Shown here in pieces: positions 43,317 to 53,189 of a stretch of 64,000 nucleotides of DNA. This stretch comes from Firmicutes bacterium UBA3553 (GTDB lineage Bacteria > Bacillota > Clostridia > Tissierellales > Sedimentibacteraceae): NCBI GenBank assembly GCA_002381185.1, contig DFOA01000038.1, forward strand, positions 59,621-123,620. The letters run 5' to 3'. Within the stretch, counting starts at the first letter, position 1, and each line of letters begins with the position of its first letter. Both the position numbers and the translations under genes were made by a program. A model generated the notes under the pieces. That model had not been told where the DNA came from, did no database searches, and saw nothing but the letters and a program-made list of their open reading frames with translations.

Positions 43317-43874
43317 CTATGAATATATCGGCGGAGAAATTGTAAATATTCCCTTAACCATGATGCTGCCGTTGTTAATCATTTTATGAGGGATATTCTC
43401 CTTGATATATAGCGAATCTCCCACCTCTACGTTATAGCTTTGATCACCTAAGATTACTTCCAGTTCTCCTTCTAAAACAATAAGCCATTCATCGGCTTTA
43501 TGAATGAAAAAGTCCTCACTAGCAGTGCTTTGGGGTTTAATTTCAAAAAAACCTGATAAAAACTTAACCGGCCATTCTATATCATTTGGCATCGGAGTCA
43601 AAAATTCGTAAAATATATTGCTGTTAGGAAGCTTGATTATTTTTCTTTCATCAGCCTTGATTAAAATTTTAACCTCCTTTTCTTCTTCATTTAGAAAATA
43701 GTAAATCGGTACATTCAAAGCACTTGCAATCTTTTTTAGTGATGAAATCGAAGGTTCTGTTATGCTTCGTTCTATTTGCGATAAATAGCTGGCTGTCAAA
43801 TTTGTTGCCTTTGCAACTTGATTTAAAGTAAATTCCTTATCTTGTCTTATCTTGCGTATTTTACTTCCAATCAT
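43317..43874 (-). CDS. XRE-cupin transcriptional regulator
   Basis: This 185-residue regulator has an N-terminal XRE helix-turn-helix (IRKIRQDKEFTLNQVAKATNLTASYLSQIE pattern, residues ~6-60) and a C-terminal cupin (EWLIVLEGELEVILGD and IPHKMINNG near 128-170). The family usually controls polyamine, amino-acid or peptide utilisation genes. It lies 148 nt after the CocE-type hydrolase gene with the same orientation and probably controls that operon. RBS CCGGAGGAAA. Confidence 0.9.
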   Translation of the reverse strand: MIGSKIRKIRQDKEFTLNQVAKATNLTASYLSQIERSITEPSISSLKKIASALNVPIYYFLNEEEKEVKILIKADERKIIKLPNSNIFYEFLTPMPNDIEWPVKFLSGFFEIKPQSTASEDFFIHKADEWLIVLEGELEVILGDQSYNVEVGDSLYIKENIPHKMINNGSIMVKGIFTISPPIYS

Positions 43875-44022
43875 TTTTTCCTCCGGAGAATAAAGTTCAT
43901 ATTGCTATTTTATCACAATTTTCGCATTTTTACAGATAATAATTTGTTTTGGCTAAAATTTATTTTTTCCATTTATGCTAAAGGATTAACAAAATAAGTA
44001 TATCTTTATTAATGAAAAATAA

Positions 44023-46131
44023 TTATTCTAAAAGAATGGGTAGCTTTAACAGTGATAAATACCTTCCGCCGTGATAAACCTTTTGTACTGCCTTAACCGA
44101 TTCAGTATCGGAGGCAGGGTCATTTCCGGTGTTTGAATTTGTAAATATGAAATTCTCTGCACTTGATGTAATTGTTAACCTTATCCTATGTCCTTTTACA
44201 AAGGTATTGCCTATCTTTGAAGTTCTGATTACATACTTTTCTATTTTCTCCGGACTTAATAATTCAATTTTATCAAATCCGTTTCTAAACTTTGCTCTTA
44301 TTATTCCATCCGCTAACTTAACGGAGTTTCCATGTATATCCACATCCATCAATCGAACAATCCAATCCGTATCCATTGCCGAACTTGAAGCAAAAAACTC
44401 TACGCAAATATCTCCTGCTATGGTGATATCCTTCTTAAGCTGATCTGAAGTATATACAAGCACATCATTTCTTTTTTCAATATCAATGTAATTGTCCGGC
44501 AGCCCTACTTCATTTTCCGACAAATCAATCAAGTGAGGTGCCGGGTTTTGCGGATCATAAATATAAGTATCACAGTTTTCATCTTCTTCATTTTCAAAGC
44601 TTAATCTGCCATCTCCGGAAGACGTGTTACCTTTTCCATTGCCTGCTAAAAATATTTTGGTTAATTTAGCCGATTCTAACGGCCAATTGTCTGCTGTTCT
44701 CCATTTATTGTCCCCGATGGTATAATACTCTACTGACTGTTCATCCTCCACATGATTATCAAATCCCTTAAGGTGCTTATCAAACCATGCAAGATAGTAA
44801 TAATCCAAATCATATCTTACGGCATTGTTTCCGAAAGAAACACCCTTAATATCTCTGATTGTATTGGCATTGTGCATCCACGGTCCTAAAAATATTTTTT
44901 TACTTCCTTTTTTATAATCCTTTGTTAAATTTAATGCCTCTGTGGTTCCCGTACCGTTATCATCAAACCATCCTGAAACTATCATGGCAGGTACTTTTAT
45001 ATTTTCTTTATATGAAAGCCAGTTAGATTTGCTCCAAAATTCATCATAAAAATCATGCTGCATCCAATAATTCCAGAAAGGCACATCGCGCACCAATGCA
45101 ATTTTAGGAATATCCTTTATCGGCCTAATTTTAATTACCTTATCCCAATCGTTTCTTATCATATTTTCCGGTTTAAAGTTTTTGTCCGCCATTGCAAAAG
45201 CCCAGGCAAGCATACCTGATACCAGTGTACCCCCTTTTCTTGGCATATCTGTAAAAGGCCCCCCTGCCGTAACAATGCTTACAATGGCTTTCAGATATTT
45301 ATTTCCGCTGGCTGCGGCAGCCCATTGGACATACCCACCATAAGAAGCTCCAATCATGCCCACATTTTTATCAGACCATTCGTTGTTGGCTATCCAGTTG
45401 ATGCTGTCATCTCCGTCTTCAATCTCATAATGCATGGGAATCCATTCTCCTTCTGATGACTGTCGTCCCCTTACATCCTGAATTACCACCGCATATCCTC
45501 TTTGAACATATTTAAAATGCAACTGTGCATAAAGTTCCCTGCCATAAGGCGTCCTGACAAATATGGCAGGAATTTCTTTGTCTACATTTTTAGGCATCCA
45601 TAAATCTGTGGCAAGCCTCACTCCGTCTCTCATGGGTACCATATATGTTCCTTTAAATTCCACTGCATAACAGTCTTTAGATACGACTTTTTCTCTCCAT
45701 AATTTTAGCGGGCTATAATCTTCACATCCTTGCTCCACCAATATATTACAACTTTCCCTCTGGGTACATATAAATCCAACCACTTTGTTTTGCGCCACAA
45801 TTATATCCAAGGGAAACTTTTTATTTCTTTCGGACCATACATTATAGCTGGGGTTTGACTCAAATTTTTGATACTCCGCTCCCCAAGATGTCCTTATGTA
45901 ATCCTTTTTTTCACTAGGGAATATGTTAATGATTTCATCTAATCTTTCGTGCAATGATTTAAAATTAATTGCACAAATCTGCTCATATTTTAATATATCC
46001 TTATCTTTAAGTACCCTTTCATCCGTCCAAGAATCGGTAAATACATCTTTTTTTGTCTCTTTTACACAATTTTCTTCAAATATTATATTCGCATAATGTA
46101 TTCCGGATTGATAAAAACAATATTTAAACAT
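44023..46131 (-). CDS. CocE/NonD-family (X-Pro dipeptidyl-peptidase S15) hydrolase
   Basis: This 702-residue protein has an unassigned N-terminal ~145 residues followed by an S15 alpha/beta-hydrolase. Features are MVPMRDGVRLATDLWMP near 157, YGRELYAQ, DVRGRQSSEGEW and the nucleophile elbow MIGASYGGYVQWAAA near 260; a C-terminal jelly-roll (X-Pro-like) domain starts near 460. Family members hydrolyse proline-containing peptides, esters or glutaryl amides. It sits with a dipeptide epimerase and a DUF819 membrane protein, suggesting a peptide substrate. No signal peptide is present, so the enzyme is probably intracellular. Confidence 0.88.
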   Translation of the reverse strand: MFKYCFYQSGIHYANIIFEENCVKETKKDVFTDSWTDERVLKDKDILKYEQICAINFKSLHERLDEIINIFPSEKKDYIRTSWGAEYQKFESNPSYNVWSERNKKFPLDIIVAQNKVVGFICTQRESCNILVEQGCEDYSPLKLWREKVVSKDCYAVEFKGTYMVPMRDGVRLATDLWMPKNVDKEIPAIFVRTPYGRELYAQLHFKYVQRGYAVVIQDVRGRQSSEGEWIPMHYEIEDGDDSINWIANNEWSDKNVGMIGASYGGYVQWAAAASGNKYLKAIVSIVTAGGPFTDMPRKGGTLVSGMLAWAFAMADKNFKPENMIRNDWDKVIKIRPIKDIPKIALVRDVPFWNYWMQHDFYDEFWSKSNWLSYKENIKVPAMIVSGWFDDNGTGTTEALNLTKDYKKGSKKIFLGPWMHNANTIRDIKGVSFGNNAVRYDLDYYYLAWFDKHLKGFDNHVEDEQSVEYYTIGDNKWRTADNWPLESAKLTKIFLAGNGKGNTSSGDGRLSFENEEDENCDTYIYDPQNPAPHLIDLSENEVGLPDNYIDIEKRNDVLVYTSDQLKKDITIAGDICVEFFASSSAMDTDWIVRLMDVDIHGNSVKLADGIIRAKFRNGFDKIELLSPEKIEKYVIRTSKIGNTFVKGHRIRLTITSSAENFIFTNSNTGNDPASDTESVKAVQKVYHGGRYLSLLKLPILLE

Positions 46132-46153
46132 ATTTTCACATCCTTTATATCAT

Positions 46154-47317
46154 CTATAGACCAATGGCAGCCTTTAGAAAATACGCCAAGGATATCCCCA
46201 AATAATTTCCGATTGCAGCACCTATGGCACCAAGAACGACACCGACACTTACTAAAGACTGCCACTGGGATGAAGCTGCAACCAGAGCTGCCGTTGACCC
46301 ATCTGCTATTGAGGCCACTATGGAAATAATAACATATTGATACTTAATCTTAAATAATCTGCACAGGCATAAATGAAGAAGTAAAGAAAATACTATTATA
46401 CATGTTACATACAGGGCAACAAGGATGCTAGACCCAAAGAAATCTTTCAAATTAACCATAAATCCTATAATTGCCAAGAAATACAATGCTATATAGAGAC
46501 CTAAGTCTATACTGCCCTTTAATTTTTTAACAGGTTTAAGCTGAGCAGCTGCAATAGCTATGGTTGTGATAATGAGTATTCTTAATGCACTTTGCATTGT
46601 TCCCGGTATCATTGCAGATAGTATAGTGGATATTTCCGTAACTATAAAGCCTATAGCAAACAGCCAAGCTATATCTTTAATGCTCCATTTTTTATCGCTC
46701 ATCAATTCTTCATGACCTTCCCCTAAAAGTTCATCATCACTCAAAGAATAAGGCCAAAATTTTTGAAAGCTTTTTGATTTTTTAATTATAGCCGGTGCCG
46801 CAAACAGAAAAATCATAGTCGGCATACCTATAACATAATCAGCAGCATTGGCTGCGGCAAAGGTTTCAGCAGTGGCATTTAAGCCTGTTCCGATAGCTGT
46901 AAGATTTGAACTTCCGCCGGTATATGTACCTATAAACATACCAGCCATCTTCCACCCTTCGCTTATCCTTGGTGCAAAGAAAAATCCGGCTAAAATCGAT
47001 ACTAACCCAACACTGGCCGCTGCACATAGCATGGCCAGCAATGGCTCTTTTGACAGCTTTACCATTTTGCTTAAATCGACATTTAAAAGCATCATAGTCA
47101 TAGACAAAGGTATGGCGTATTGAAATATAACTCCATAAACCTCAGCCATTGCAGGAACAACTTTAAAATTTGATAGGATGATGCCAAAAATAATTACGGT
47201 CAATGCAGGCCCTACATTTTTAAAAATTTTAAATCTCTGGAGATAAAAGCTTAGAGCTACTATTAAAGAAATAACTGCAATTAAATTTCCTGTACCTGTA
47301 AACAATGTATCATTCAT
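46154..47317 (-). CDS. DUF819-family membrane protein
   Basis: This 387-residue polytopic membrane protein (about ten helices) belongs to DUF819. It shows LNVDLSKMVKLSKEPLLAML near residue 77, GTYTGGSSNLTAIGTGLN near 130 and the C-terminal VASIADGSTAALVAASSQWQSLV motif near 345. The family is likely a transporter (it resembles Na+-coupled carriers in its two-half arrangement) but is not characterised. Its place between a dipeptide epimerase and a CocE-type hydrolase suggests import or export of a dipeptide-like compound. Confidence 0.88.
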   Translation of the reverse strand: MNDTLFTGTGNLIAVISLIVALSFYLQRFKIFKNVGPALTVIIFGIILSNFKVVPAMAEVYGVIFQYAIPLSMTMMLLNVDLSKMVKLSKEPLLAMLCAAASVGLVSILAGFFFAPRISEGWKMAGMFIGTYTGGSSNLTAIGTGLNATAETFAAANAADYVIGMPTMIFLFAAPAIIKKSKSFQKFWPYSLSDDELLGEGHEELMSDKKWSIKDIAWLFAIGFIVTEISTILSAMIPGTMQSALRILIITTIAIAAAQLKPVKKLKGSIDLGLYIALYFLAIIGFMVNLKDFFGSSILVALYVTCIIVFSLLLHLCLCRLFKIKYQYVIISIVASIADGSTAALVAASSQWQSLVSVGVVLGAIGAAIGNYLGISLAYFLKAAIGL

Positions 47318-47360
47318 ATATTTTCCTCCATGTATTCTATTTTTATTGGCTGAAAAAGAT

Positions 47361-48425
47361 CTAAAAATCTATTGAAATTCCCAGTCCCGGTTCTTCAGGC
47401 AGGGTAATTGTACCATTTTCAAGCTTTAAGCCGCCATCCACAACATCATCTTTTATATACAAAAAGCTGTCCATATCCGCCTCAGTAATATTTCTTTTTC
47501 CTGCCACCAAACTGGCTGCTGCGGTGATTCCAATTTTACTTTCCAGCATGCATCCTACCATGCACCTTATATTTGCAGCTTGACTGATGGCATTAATCTG
47601 TTCAGCTTTATATAATCCGCCGCTTTTCATCAGCTTAATATTTATAATATCCGCACATTTCATTCTGACTATCCTTATGGCATCTATGGGCGAAAAAACG
47701 CTCTCATCAGCCATAATCATAATATCGGCTTTATTCCTGACTGAAGCCATTCCTTCGAAATCCCAATGAGACAAAGGCTGTTCAACTGCTTCCACCTTAT
47801 ATTTTTCCACAGCCTTTATAACTTTAACCGCATCAGAAACTGTCCAGCCCTGATTAGCATCCATCCTTAATCTTATGTTATCTCCCACTGCTTCCCTAAT
47901 TAATTTTATAGCATCAATATCCTTTTGAGGATCTATTCCTGCTTTTATCTTAAGAAGTTTAAAGCCTTGTGCAGTTCTTTCCTTGGCTTCTTTAGCCATT
48001 TGTTCCGGAGTAGATATGCCGATGGTAACATCAGTATCAAATTTATTTGTATACCCGCCAAGAACCTTATACAAAGGTGCATTCATAATCTTTCCCTTAA
48101 TATCATGCAAGGCTATATCAATAGCTGCCTTTGATGAAGTATTATTTGACAGAGTGCTGTCCATTATATAATGGATTTTTTCCAAATTCAGCGGATCTTG
48201 TCCAATAATTCCTCTCCCTAAAAGCCTTGTAGCTATCACCACATGGTCTAAGGTTTCACCTGTTACAAATTCCAAAGGAGCACCCTCACCTATACCATAC
48301 AAACCTTCGTCTGTTTCAATTTTTACTATCAGGTTCTGTACGTACTCTACCACACCAAAAGCCACTTTGATTGGCACATCCAGTTTCAATTGAAGCTTTT
48401 CAACTTTTACATCTGTAATTTTCAT
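47361..48425 (-). CDS. Dipeptide epimerase (enolase superfamily)
   Basis: This 354-residue enolase-superfamily enzyme is close to L-Ala-D/L-Glu-type dipeptide epimerases. The catalytic KxK is in FKLLKIKAG near residue 160, the Mg2+ ligands are in RMDANQGW near 190, VEQPL near 216 and MADESVF near 240, and the second Lys is in NIKLMKSGG near 265. It racemises the alpha carbon of a dipeptide or N-acyl amino acid, often muropeptide-derived. It is the first gene of the unit. TAGGGAGG precedes the ATG. Confidence 0.9.
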   Translation of the reverse strand: MKITDVKVEKLQLKLDVPIKVAFGVVEYVQNLIVKIETDEGLYGIGEGAPLEFVTGETLDHVVIATRLLGRGIIGQDPLNLEKIHYIMDSTLSNNTSSKAAIDIALHDIKGKIMNAPLYKVLGGYTNKFDTDVTIGISTPEQMAKEAKERTAQGFKLLKIKAGIDPQKDIDAIKLIREAVGDNIRLRMDANQGWTVSDAVKVIKAVEKYKVEAVEQPLSHWDFEGMASVRNKADIMIMADESVFSPIDAIRIVRMKCADIINIKLMKSGGLYKAEQINAISQAANIRCMVGCMLESKIGITAAASLVAGKRNITEADMDSFLYIKDDVVDGGLKLENGTITLPEEPGLGISIDF

Positions 48426-48539
48426 CTTGAACCTCCCTAAATAGCAATATTAAATATTACTTAATTAATATATACTTAAATATATATGTCAAATTGTAAT
48501 ATATATTACTTTTTAAGTCAATATAATTTTTAAACATAA

Positions 48540-48565
48540 AAAAATAAGGCATATGCCTTATTTCA
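48540..48565 (-). terminator. Terminator of the ABC-F gene
   Basis: AATAAGGCATATGCCTTATT is self-complementary and is followed by seven or more T on the minus strand. It lies ~50 nt after the ABC-F stop. Confidence 0.85.
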
Positions 48566-48615
48566 GATTTCTTACAGTATTTTAAGCATTATCTTTACAG
48601 GACAGTATATGAATT

Positions 48616-50412
48616 TCACTTCTGACTTTCAATCTGCTCTGCCAAATCATTTAAGTAAACCCACCTGCTCATCTTTTCTTCCAGCTGCTCTTCTGTTCTA
48701 TGCTTTTCATCCATTAACTCCTGGAGCTTGACATAATCAGTCGCATGCTTTTCCAGCTGGTTCTCCAAATCAGATATCTTTATTTCTAAATTTGAAATAT
48801 CATTATCAATGTTTTCATATTCACGCTGTTCTTTATAGGTAAATTTAAGTTTCTTGGGTTTTTCTCTTGTTTCTATCTCTTCATCTTTTGAAGCTTTTGG
48901 TTTATCTTCTATGTTGTCCCGTTGTACGGCTTTTCTTGCTGTGACATAATCAGAATAACCGCCGTTATACCCTTTTACCAAACCCATTCCGTCTCCCGGC
49001 AATTCTAAAATTGTATCAACTACCTTATCCAAAAAATATCTGTCATGAGATACGGTTATAACAGCTCCGGCAAAGTTCTCCAGATAATCTTCCAATATTG
49101 TCAATGTTTCAATGTCCAAATCATTGGTCGGTTCGTCCATCAACAATATATTCGGTGCCTTCATTAAAACGCTAAGCAAAAATAGCCTTCGCCTTTCGCC
49201 TCCTGATAATTTAGCAATCGTGTTATATTGAACATCTGGGGGGAACAAAAACTTTTCAAGCATTTGAGATGCAGTTATTTTTCCGTCTTTTGTCTCTACT
49301 ATTTCTGCAATTCCCTTTATATAGTCAATTACCCTTAATGAATCCTCTACATCAAAAGTTTCCTGTGAAAAATACCCAAGCCTTACCGTGCTTCCCACAT
49401 TGACTCTTCCGCTGTCAGGTTGAATTTTTCCGGCTATTATATTCAGCAGGGTCGATTTTCCCGCACCATTGTTTCCTACTATTCCTATCCTTGCGTCTCT
49501 TATAACCGTGTATTCAAAATTTTCAACAATTACTTTATCATCAAACTTTTTTGATATATTATTTATTTCTATTGTCTTTTTACCAAGTCTTGATGAAACA
49601 GAGCCTAATTCTAATTTCTCTTCTGTCTCTGATCCCAATTGATCTTTAAGTTTTTCAAATTCTTGTATTCTTCCTTTTGCTTTTGTACTGCGGGCCCTTG
49701 CCCCTCTTTGAATCCACGCAAGCTCTTTTTTATACAGCGTCTGTCTCTTTCTTTCGCCGCTCAGCTCATTTTCTTCACGCAAGGCTTTTAATTCAAGGAA
49801 TCTGGAATAGTTTCCCTCATAAGAATATAAGTTTCCTTTATCCAGCTCAACAATTTTGTTTGTAACTCTGTCCAGAAAATATCTGTCGTGAGTTACCATC
49901 AATATAGCGCCCTTATACCTTATAAGATAGTTCTCCAGCCAGAGAATCATGTCATTATCCAAATGGTTGGTTGGTTCGTCAAGTATTAAAAGTTCACAGG
50001 GATTTACCAACGCACCTGCTATTGCAACTCTTTTTCTCTGTCCTACAGAAAGCAGCCCCACATCTTTGTCAAACTCTGTTATACCAAGCTTGTTTAAAAT
50101 AGTCTTGGCTTCATATTCCATGAGCATTTTAGTTTCCGATGTGGCATTAATAAAAAGTTGTTCCATTACCGTAGTATTCTCTTTGAATTCCGGTGCCTGA
50201 GGCAAATAGCAAACTCTTACTCCATTGCTGTAAACAATTTTACCGCTATCGGGTTCCTCTGTTTTAGCCACAATTTTAAGCAATGTGGATTTACCGGTTC
50301 CATTAACGCCCACAAAACCGATTTTGTCATTATCATTTATATAGAAATTCACATTATCCAATAATTTCTTTTCACTAAAGCTTTTAGTAATATTTTCAAG
50401 TGATAAAATCAT
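48616..50412 (-). CDS. ABC-F family ATPase
   Basis: This 598-residue protein has two ABC domains and no membrane part, the ABC-F design of ribosome-associated factors. First domain: Walker A GVNGTGKST, signature SVGQRKRVAIAG, Walker B LLILDEPTNHLD. Second domain: GNNGAGKST, LSGGERRRLFLLS, LMDEPTNDLD. A charged linker separates them, and a C-terminal coiled coil (~510-595) closes the protein, like the Uup/YfmR group. ATG 50412 follows AAAGGTG. It may rescue stalled ribosomes; antibiotic protection is less likely without further evidence. Confidence 0.93.
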   Translation of the reverse strand: MILSLENITKSFSEKKLLDNVNFYINDNDKIGFVGVNGTGKSTLLKIVAKTEEPDSGKIVYSNGVRVCYLPQAPEFKENTTVMEQLFINATSETKMLMEYEAKTILNKLGITEFDKDVGLLSVGQRKRVAIAGALVNPCELLILDEPTNHLDNDMILWLENYLIRYKGAILMVTHDRYFLDRVTNKIVELDKGNLYSYEGNYSRFLELKALREENELSGERKRQTLYKKELAWIQRGARARSTKAKGRIQEFEKLKDQLGSETEEKLELGSVSSRLGKKTIEINNISKKFDDKVIVENFEYTVIRDARIGIVGNNGAGKSTLLNIIAGKIQPDSGRVNVGSTVRLGYFSQETFDVEDSLRVIDYIKGIAEIVETKDGKITASQMLEKFLFPPDVQYNTIAKLSGGERRRLFLLSVLMKAPNILLMDEPTNDLDIETLTILEDYLENFAGAVITVSHDRYFLDKVVDTILELPGDGMGLVKGYNGGYSDYVTARKAVQRDNIEDKPKASKDEEIETREKPKKLKFTYKEQREYENIDNDISNLEIKISDLENQLEKHATDYVKLQELMDEKHRTEEQLEEKMSRWVYLNDLAEQIESQK

Positions 50413-50481
50413 ATTTTCACCTTTCAACTTAATATAGATGCATTATATCATTTTAATGTAAAGAAATAAATACATTTATAA

Positions 50482-50513
50482 AAACCGCATCTTAATGCTA
50501 ATGCGGTTTTTAT
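50482..50513. terminator. Terminator of the GGDEF gene
   Basis: The hairpin AAAACCGCAT / ATGCGGTTTT lies at the 3' end of the GGDEF gene, with T-rich sequence on both strands. Confidence 0.8.
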
Positions 50514-50515
50514 AA

Positions 50516-52069
50516 TTATATACCTATCATCGTGCAGTTTCTTGAATTCTTCTTAGCTTCATAAAGCGCCATATCTGCTCTATACAGCAATTCTTCCTGG
50601 CTTATATACAAATTCTCATTATCTGCAATGCCTATGCTTACAGTATATTTCACTATCTCATCATTCACTGTCAGAAATTTGCTTGCTTCAACCCTTTTTC
50701 TTATTCTTTCAGCAATAATATAAGCATTCAGTTTATTTATATTTGGCAGTATAACAGCAAATTCCTCGCCGCCAATTCTCCCTATCACATCTTCTGGTCT
50801 AAGGGTACCTTTGAGCATTTGAGCGAAATGCTGAAGAACTTTGTCTCCGATTATATGTCCGTAGGTATCATTTATGTTCTTAAAAAGATCTATATCTATC
50901 ATGAATACTGTTATTAATTGTTGTGCAGCCTCTCCGGATTGGAGTAACCTCATAAAAAGATCCGAAAAACTGTTTTTATTGAGCAGCCCTGTCAAACCAT
51001 CTATATCTGCCCTTAATTTCAAACCAAGCTCATAATTCTTGTGCTGCGTTATATCATTAATAATAAGGATTGAACCCACTTTATTTTTTTCACTGCTTAC
51101 ACTTAGAGGATAAATTCCAACGGACAAATAACAGCTATTTTGTCCAACATTAATATGTATGTCTTCAGTGCGCTCCTGATATGCATCAATCATCTCTAAT
51201 ATCTTCAGAGCATCTTTAAAAACATTTTCGATTTTTTTTCCGATTACATCATACTGTATCATCATTAATTTATTCAGCATATTAACTGCATAGTCATTGG
51301 AATCAACTATATTTCCTTCATAATCTATTACTATTATGCATTCCTTTATAATGTCAAACACCTTATCTCTTGCAATTGGTGATATATTGAAAAGCTTGTA
51401 CCTGAATACACTGTAAAATAAAATAATTCCGCTTGGCATATAAAGCACCGCTATCGGTATATATATACCTTTGTCCTTAAAATGTACAACGTTGAACCAG
51501 GCAAGAAAAAATGTCAGAAGTATACTCACGATAACCATATATACCTGTTTTCTGAACCGCCCGGACACCCTTCTGGCAAAATCCAATAAAATCAGAATTG
51601 CCACGCCTTGAAAAATATAATTGAATTCAACAAATATAGTACCTATAAATGTAGAATTAACAACAAGAGAAATGTTGCCCCAATTATTTACTTCAAGCAC
51701 ATAACCCAAACGCATTATGTGATGATACTCATCTGTAAAAATTAAAATCAATGCTGTAGTTGGTATGATTGATAGGTAATTTGCATATTTTTTGAATTTT
51801 ATATTTTTTGTATAATCAACTGCGAAAAATATATTAGAAATAGGCATTATAAAAGTACCGATTTGTTGAAAATTTCTCCAATAAACTTTTGCTTCAATCG
51901 TTGTGACGCTAATTTCCATCAATGACGATATCATCCATATAACGGCAACAGTCATTTGAATAAATAACGGAAATGCCCCCGAGACCTTCCTGTTAATAAT
52001 TGCATAAACTGCTATTGATACCATTATTATGGAAGAAACGCCTATCATAACTCCATATGCAAAATACAT
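50516..52069 (-). CDS. Membrane-bound diguanylate cyclase (7TM-PAS-GGDEF)
   Basis: This 517-residue signalling protein has about seven N-terminal helices (residues ~1-215, 7TMR-HisKA-type sensor), a PAS domain (~225-340, with CIIVIDYEGNIVDSND) and a GGDEF domain (~350-515). It contains DIDGLTGLLNK, FKNINDTYGHIIGDKVL and the active-site IGRIGGEEFAVILP, so it should make c-di-GMP. There is no EAL domain. It senses an unknown membrane or extracellular cue. The ribosome binding site is weak. Confidence 0.92.
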   Translation of the reverse strand: MYFAYGVMIGVSSIIMVSIAVYAIINRKVSGAFPLFIQMTVAVIWMISSLMEISVTTIEAKVYWRNFQQIGTFIMPISNIFFAVDYTKNIKFKKYANYLSIIPTTALILIFTDEYHHIMRLGYVLEVNNWGNISLVVNSTFIGTIFVEFNYIFQGVAILILLDFARRVSGRFRKQVYMVIVSILLTFFLAWFNVVHFKDKGIYIPIAVLYMPSGIILFYSVFRYKLFNISPIARDKVFDIIKECIIVIDYEGNIVDSNDYAVNMLNKLMMIQYDVIGKKIENVFKDALKILEMIDAYQERTEDIHINVGQNSCYLSVGIYPLSVSSEKNKVGSILIINDITQHKNYELGLKLRADIDGLTGLLNKNSFSDLFMRLLQSGEAAQQLITVFMIDIDLFKNINDTYGHIIGDKVLQHFAQMLKGTLRPEDVIGRIGGEEFAVILPNINKLNAYIIAERIRKRVEASKFLTVNDEIVKYTVSIGIADNENLYISQEELLYRADMALYEAKKNSRNCTMIGI

Positions 52070-52355
52070 AATTTATATTTATATTCCTCACATTCACTAA
52101 ACTAATATTGTCCAAGTAATATTGTTGCAGAAACCTTCTTCGTTAGCAAGTGATTTATGTATCTGCAGTATGGTAAATATATGAATTTAATAATATGTAT
52201 TCCATCTTATCACAAATTGCTATTAGGCTGATGGTGCGCCAAAACTAAAAAACAGAAAGAGCAATCTCTTCGCAAGCAGCATGTTTATCCTTTAATCCTT
52301 GTAATCGTTTCTTCTATCAATTTAAAAAAATTATTTCTTGCCGTGGTGACATTTA

Positions 52356-52928
52356 TTATATAGTTGAGCCCGGAGTTTTTGTTGATGTATCATAGCCCAG
52401 CTCATAATAGTGATTTCCGTTAAAATCAAAGGGCTTTATTACCTGCAGTCCGAGTTTGGCAGTATGAGCATGATAAGATCTATGGTTGATTTGATTTATA
52501 AATGTTATTAGAATCGGAAACCTGTCCCTCATCTGCAGTCTCGAAAATTCAAATATGTTAGGCAAAACATTCGTTCCTCGGTATTCTTTGTCTATACATA
52601 CAGGTCCGTATTGGTAAGAATTATCTACTGATAGTATTTTGTTCAGATACTTTGTATCAGGTAAATCGTTTATCATTTTCTGAAATAGCGGCCATGTTGC
52701 CCAAAACTGCCAGGATGCTGCCATTGCATAGGCAACCAACCTATCACCATCGCATGCTATCGCAAGTCCGTTTTCTTTTTCTATCAATTCCTTAAATTGA
52801 TTTTCTGAAAACAATGTTGTAACGAATCCGTCAGGTTTATCTTCTTCGCTTATGGTTGATATATGATACTTTTTCTGCAGCAGCGAAACAGCTGAGATAT
52901 CTTTTTCAGTGGCATTTCTGTATTCCAT
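52356..52928 (-). CDS. GNAT-family acetyltransferase
   Basis: This 190-residue protein has a GNAT-like beginning (MEYRNATEKDISAVSLLQKKY) and AYAMAASWQFWATWP, but the acetyl-CoA loop R/QxxGxG/A is only loosely seen as VCIDKEYRGTNVLPNIFE near residues 112-130. The acceptor is unknown. GCAGGTAAG is an adequate ribosome binding site. The flanking 286 bp toward the GGDEF gene (52070-52355) shows no gene. Confidence 0.75.
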   Translation of the reverse strand: MEYRNATEKDISAVSLLQKKYHISTISEEDKPDGFVTTLFSENQFKELIEKENGLAIACDGDRLVAYAMAASWQFWATWPLFQKMINDLPDTKYLNKILSVDNSYQYGPVCIDKEYRGTNVLPNIFEFSRLQMRDRFPILITFINQINHRSYHAHTAKLGLQVIKPFDFNGNHYYELGYDTSTKTPGSTI

Positions 52929-53189
52929 ATCTTACCTGCCTTTCCTACATAAATTATTTTGTAAAACTTTTAATGTTATTATAACATATGTTAATAAATA
53001 TTAAAAGCAATATGAATGGCTTGTTTACTCATGAGATATTGGTACACAGTATTTTAATCATTATACTTTTATGATATTTTTGATAAGCCTTCAAGGTGCT
53101 TTTAATTTTATAGCTCTGAAAAATTCAATACTTTCTTTCTGGCAAAATAACAAGTATAATATAATAAAGTCTATATAAAAGAGGTTTCT

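Noticed and set aside
48450..48540. AT-rich palindromic region upstream of the dipeptide epimerase as operator
   Set aside because: The sequence is almost only A and T with several overlapping TTGACA/TATATT options; no distinct palindrome can be chosen with confidence.
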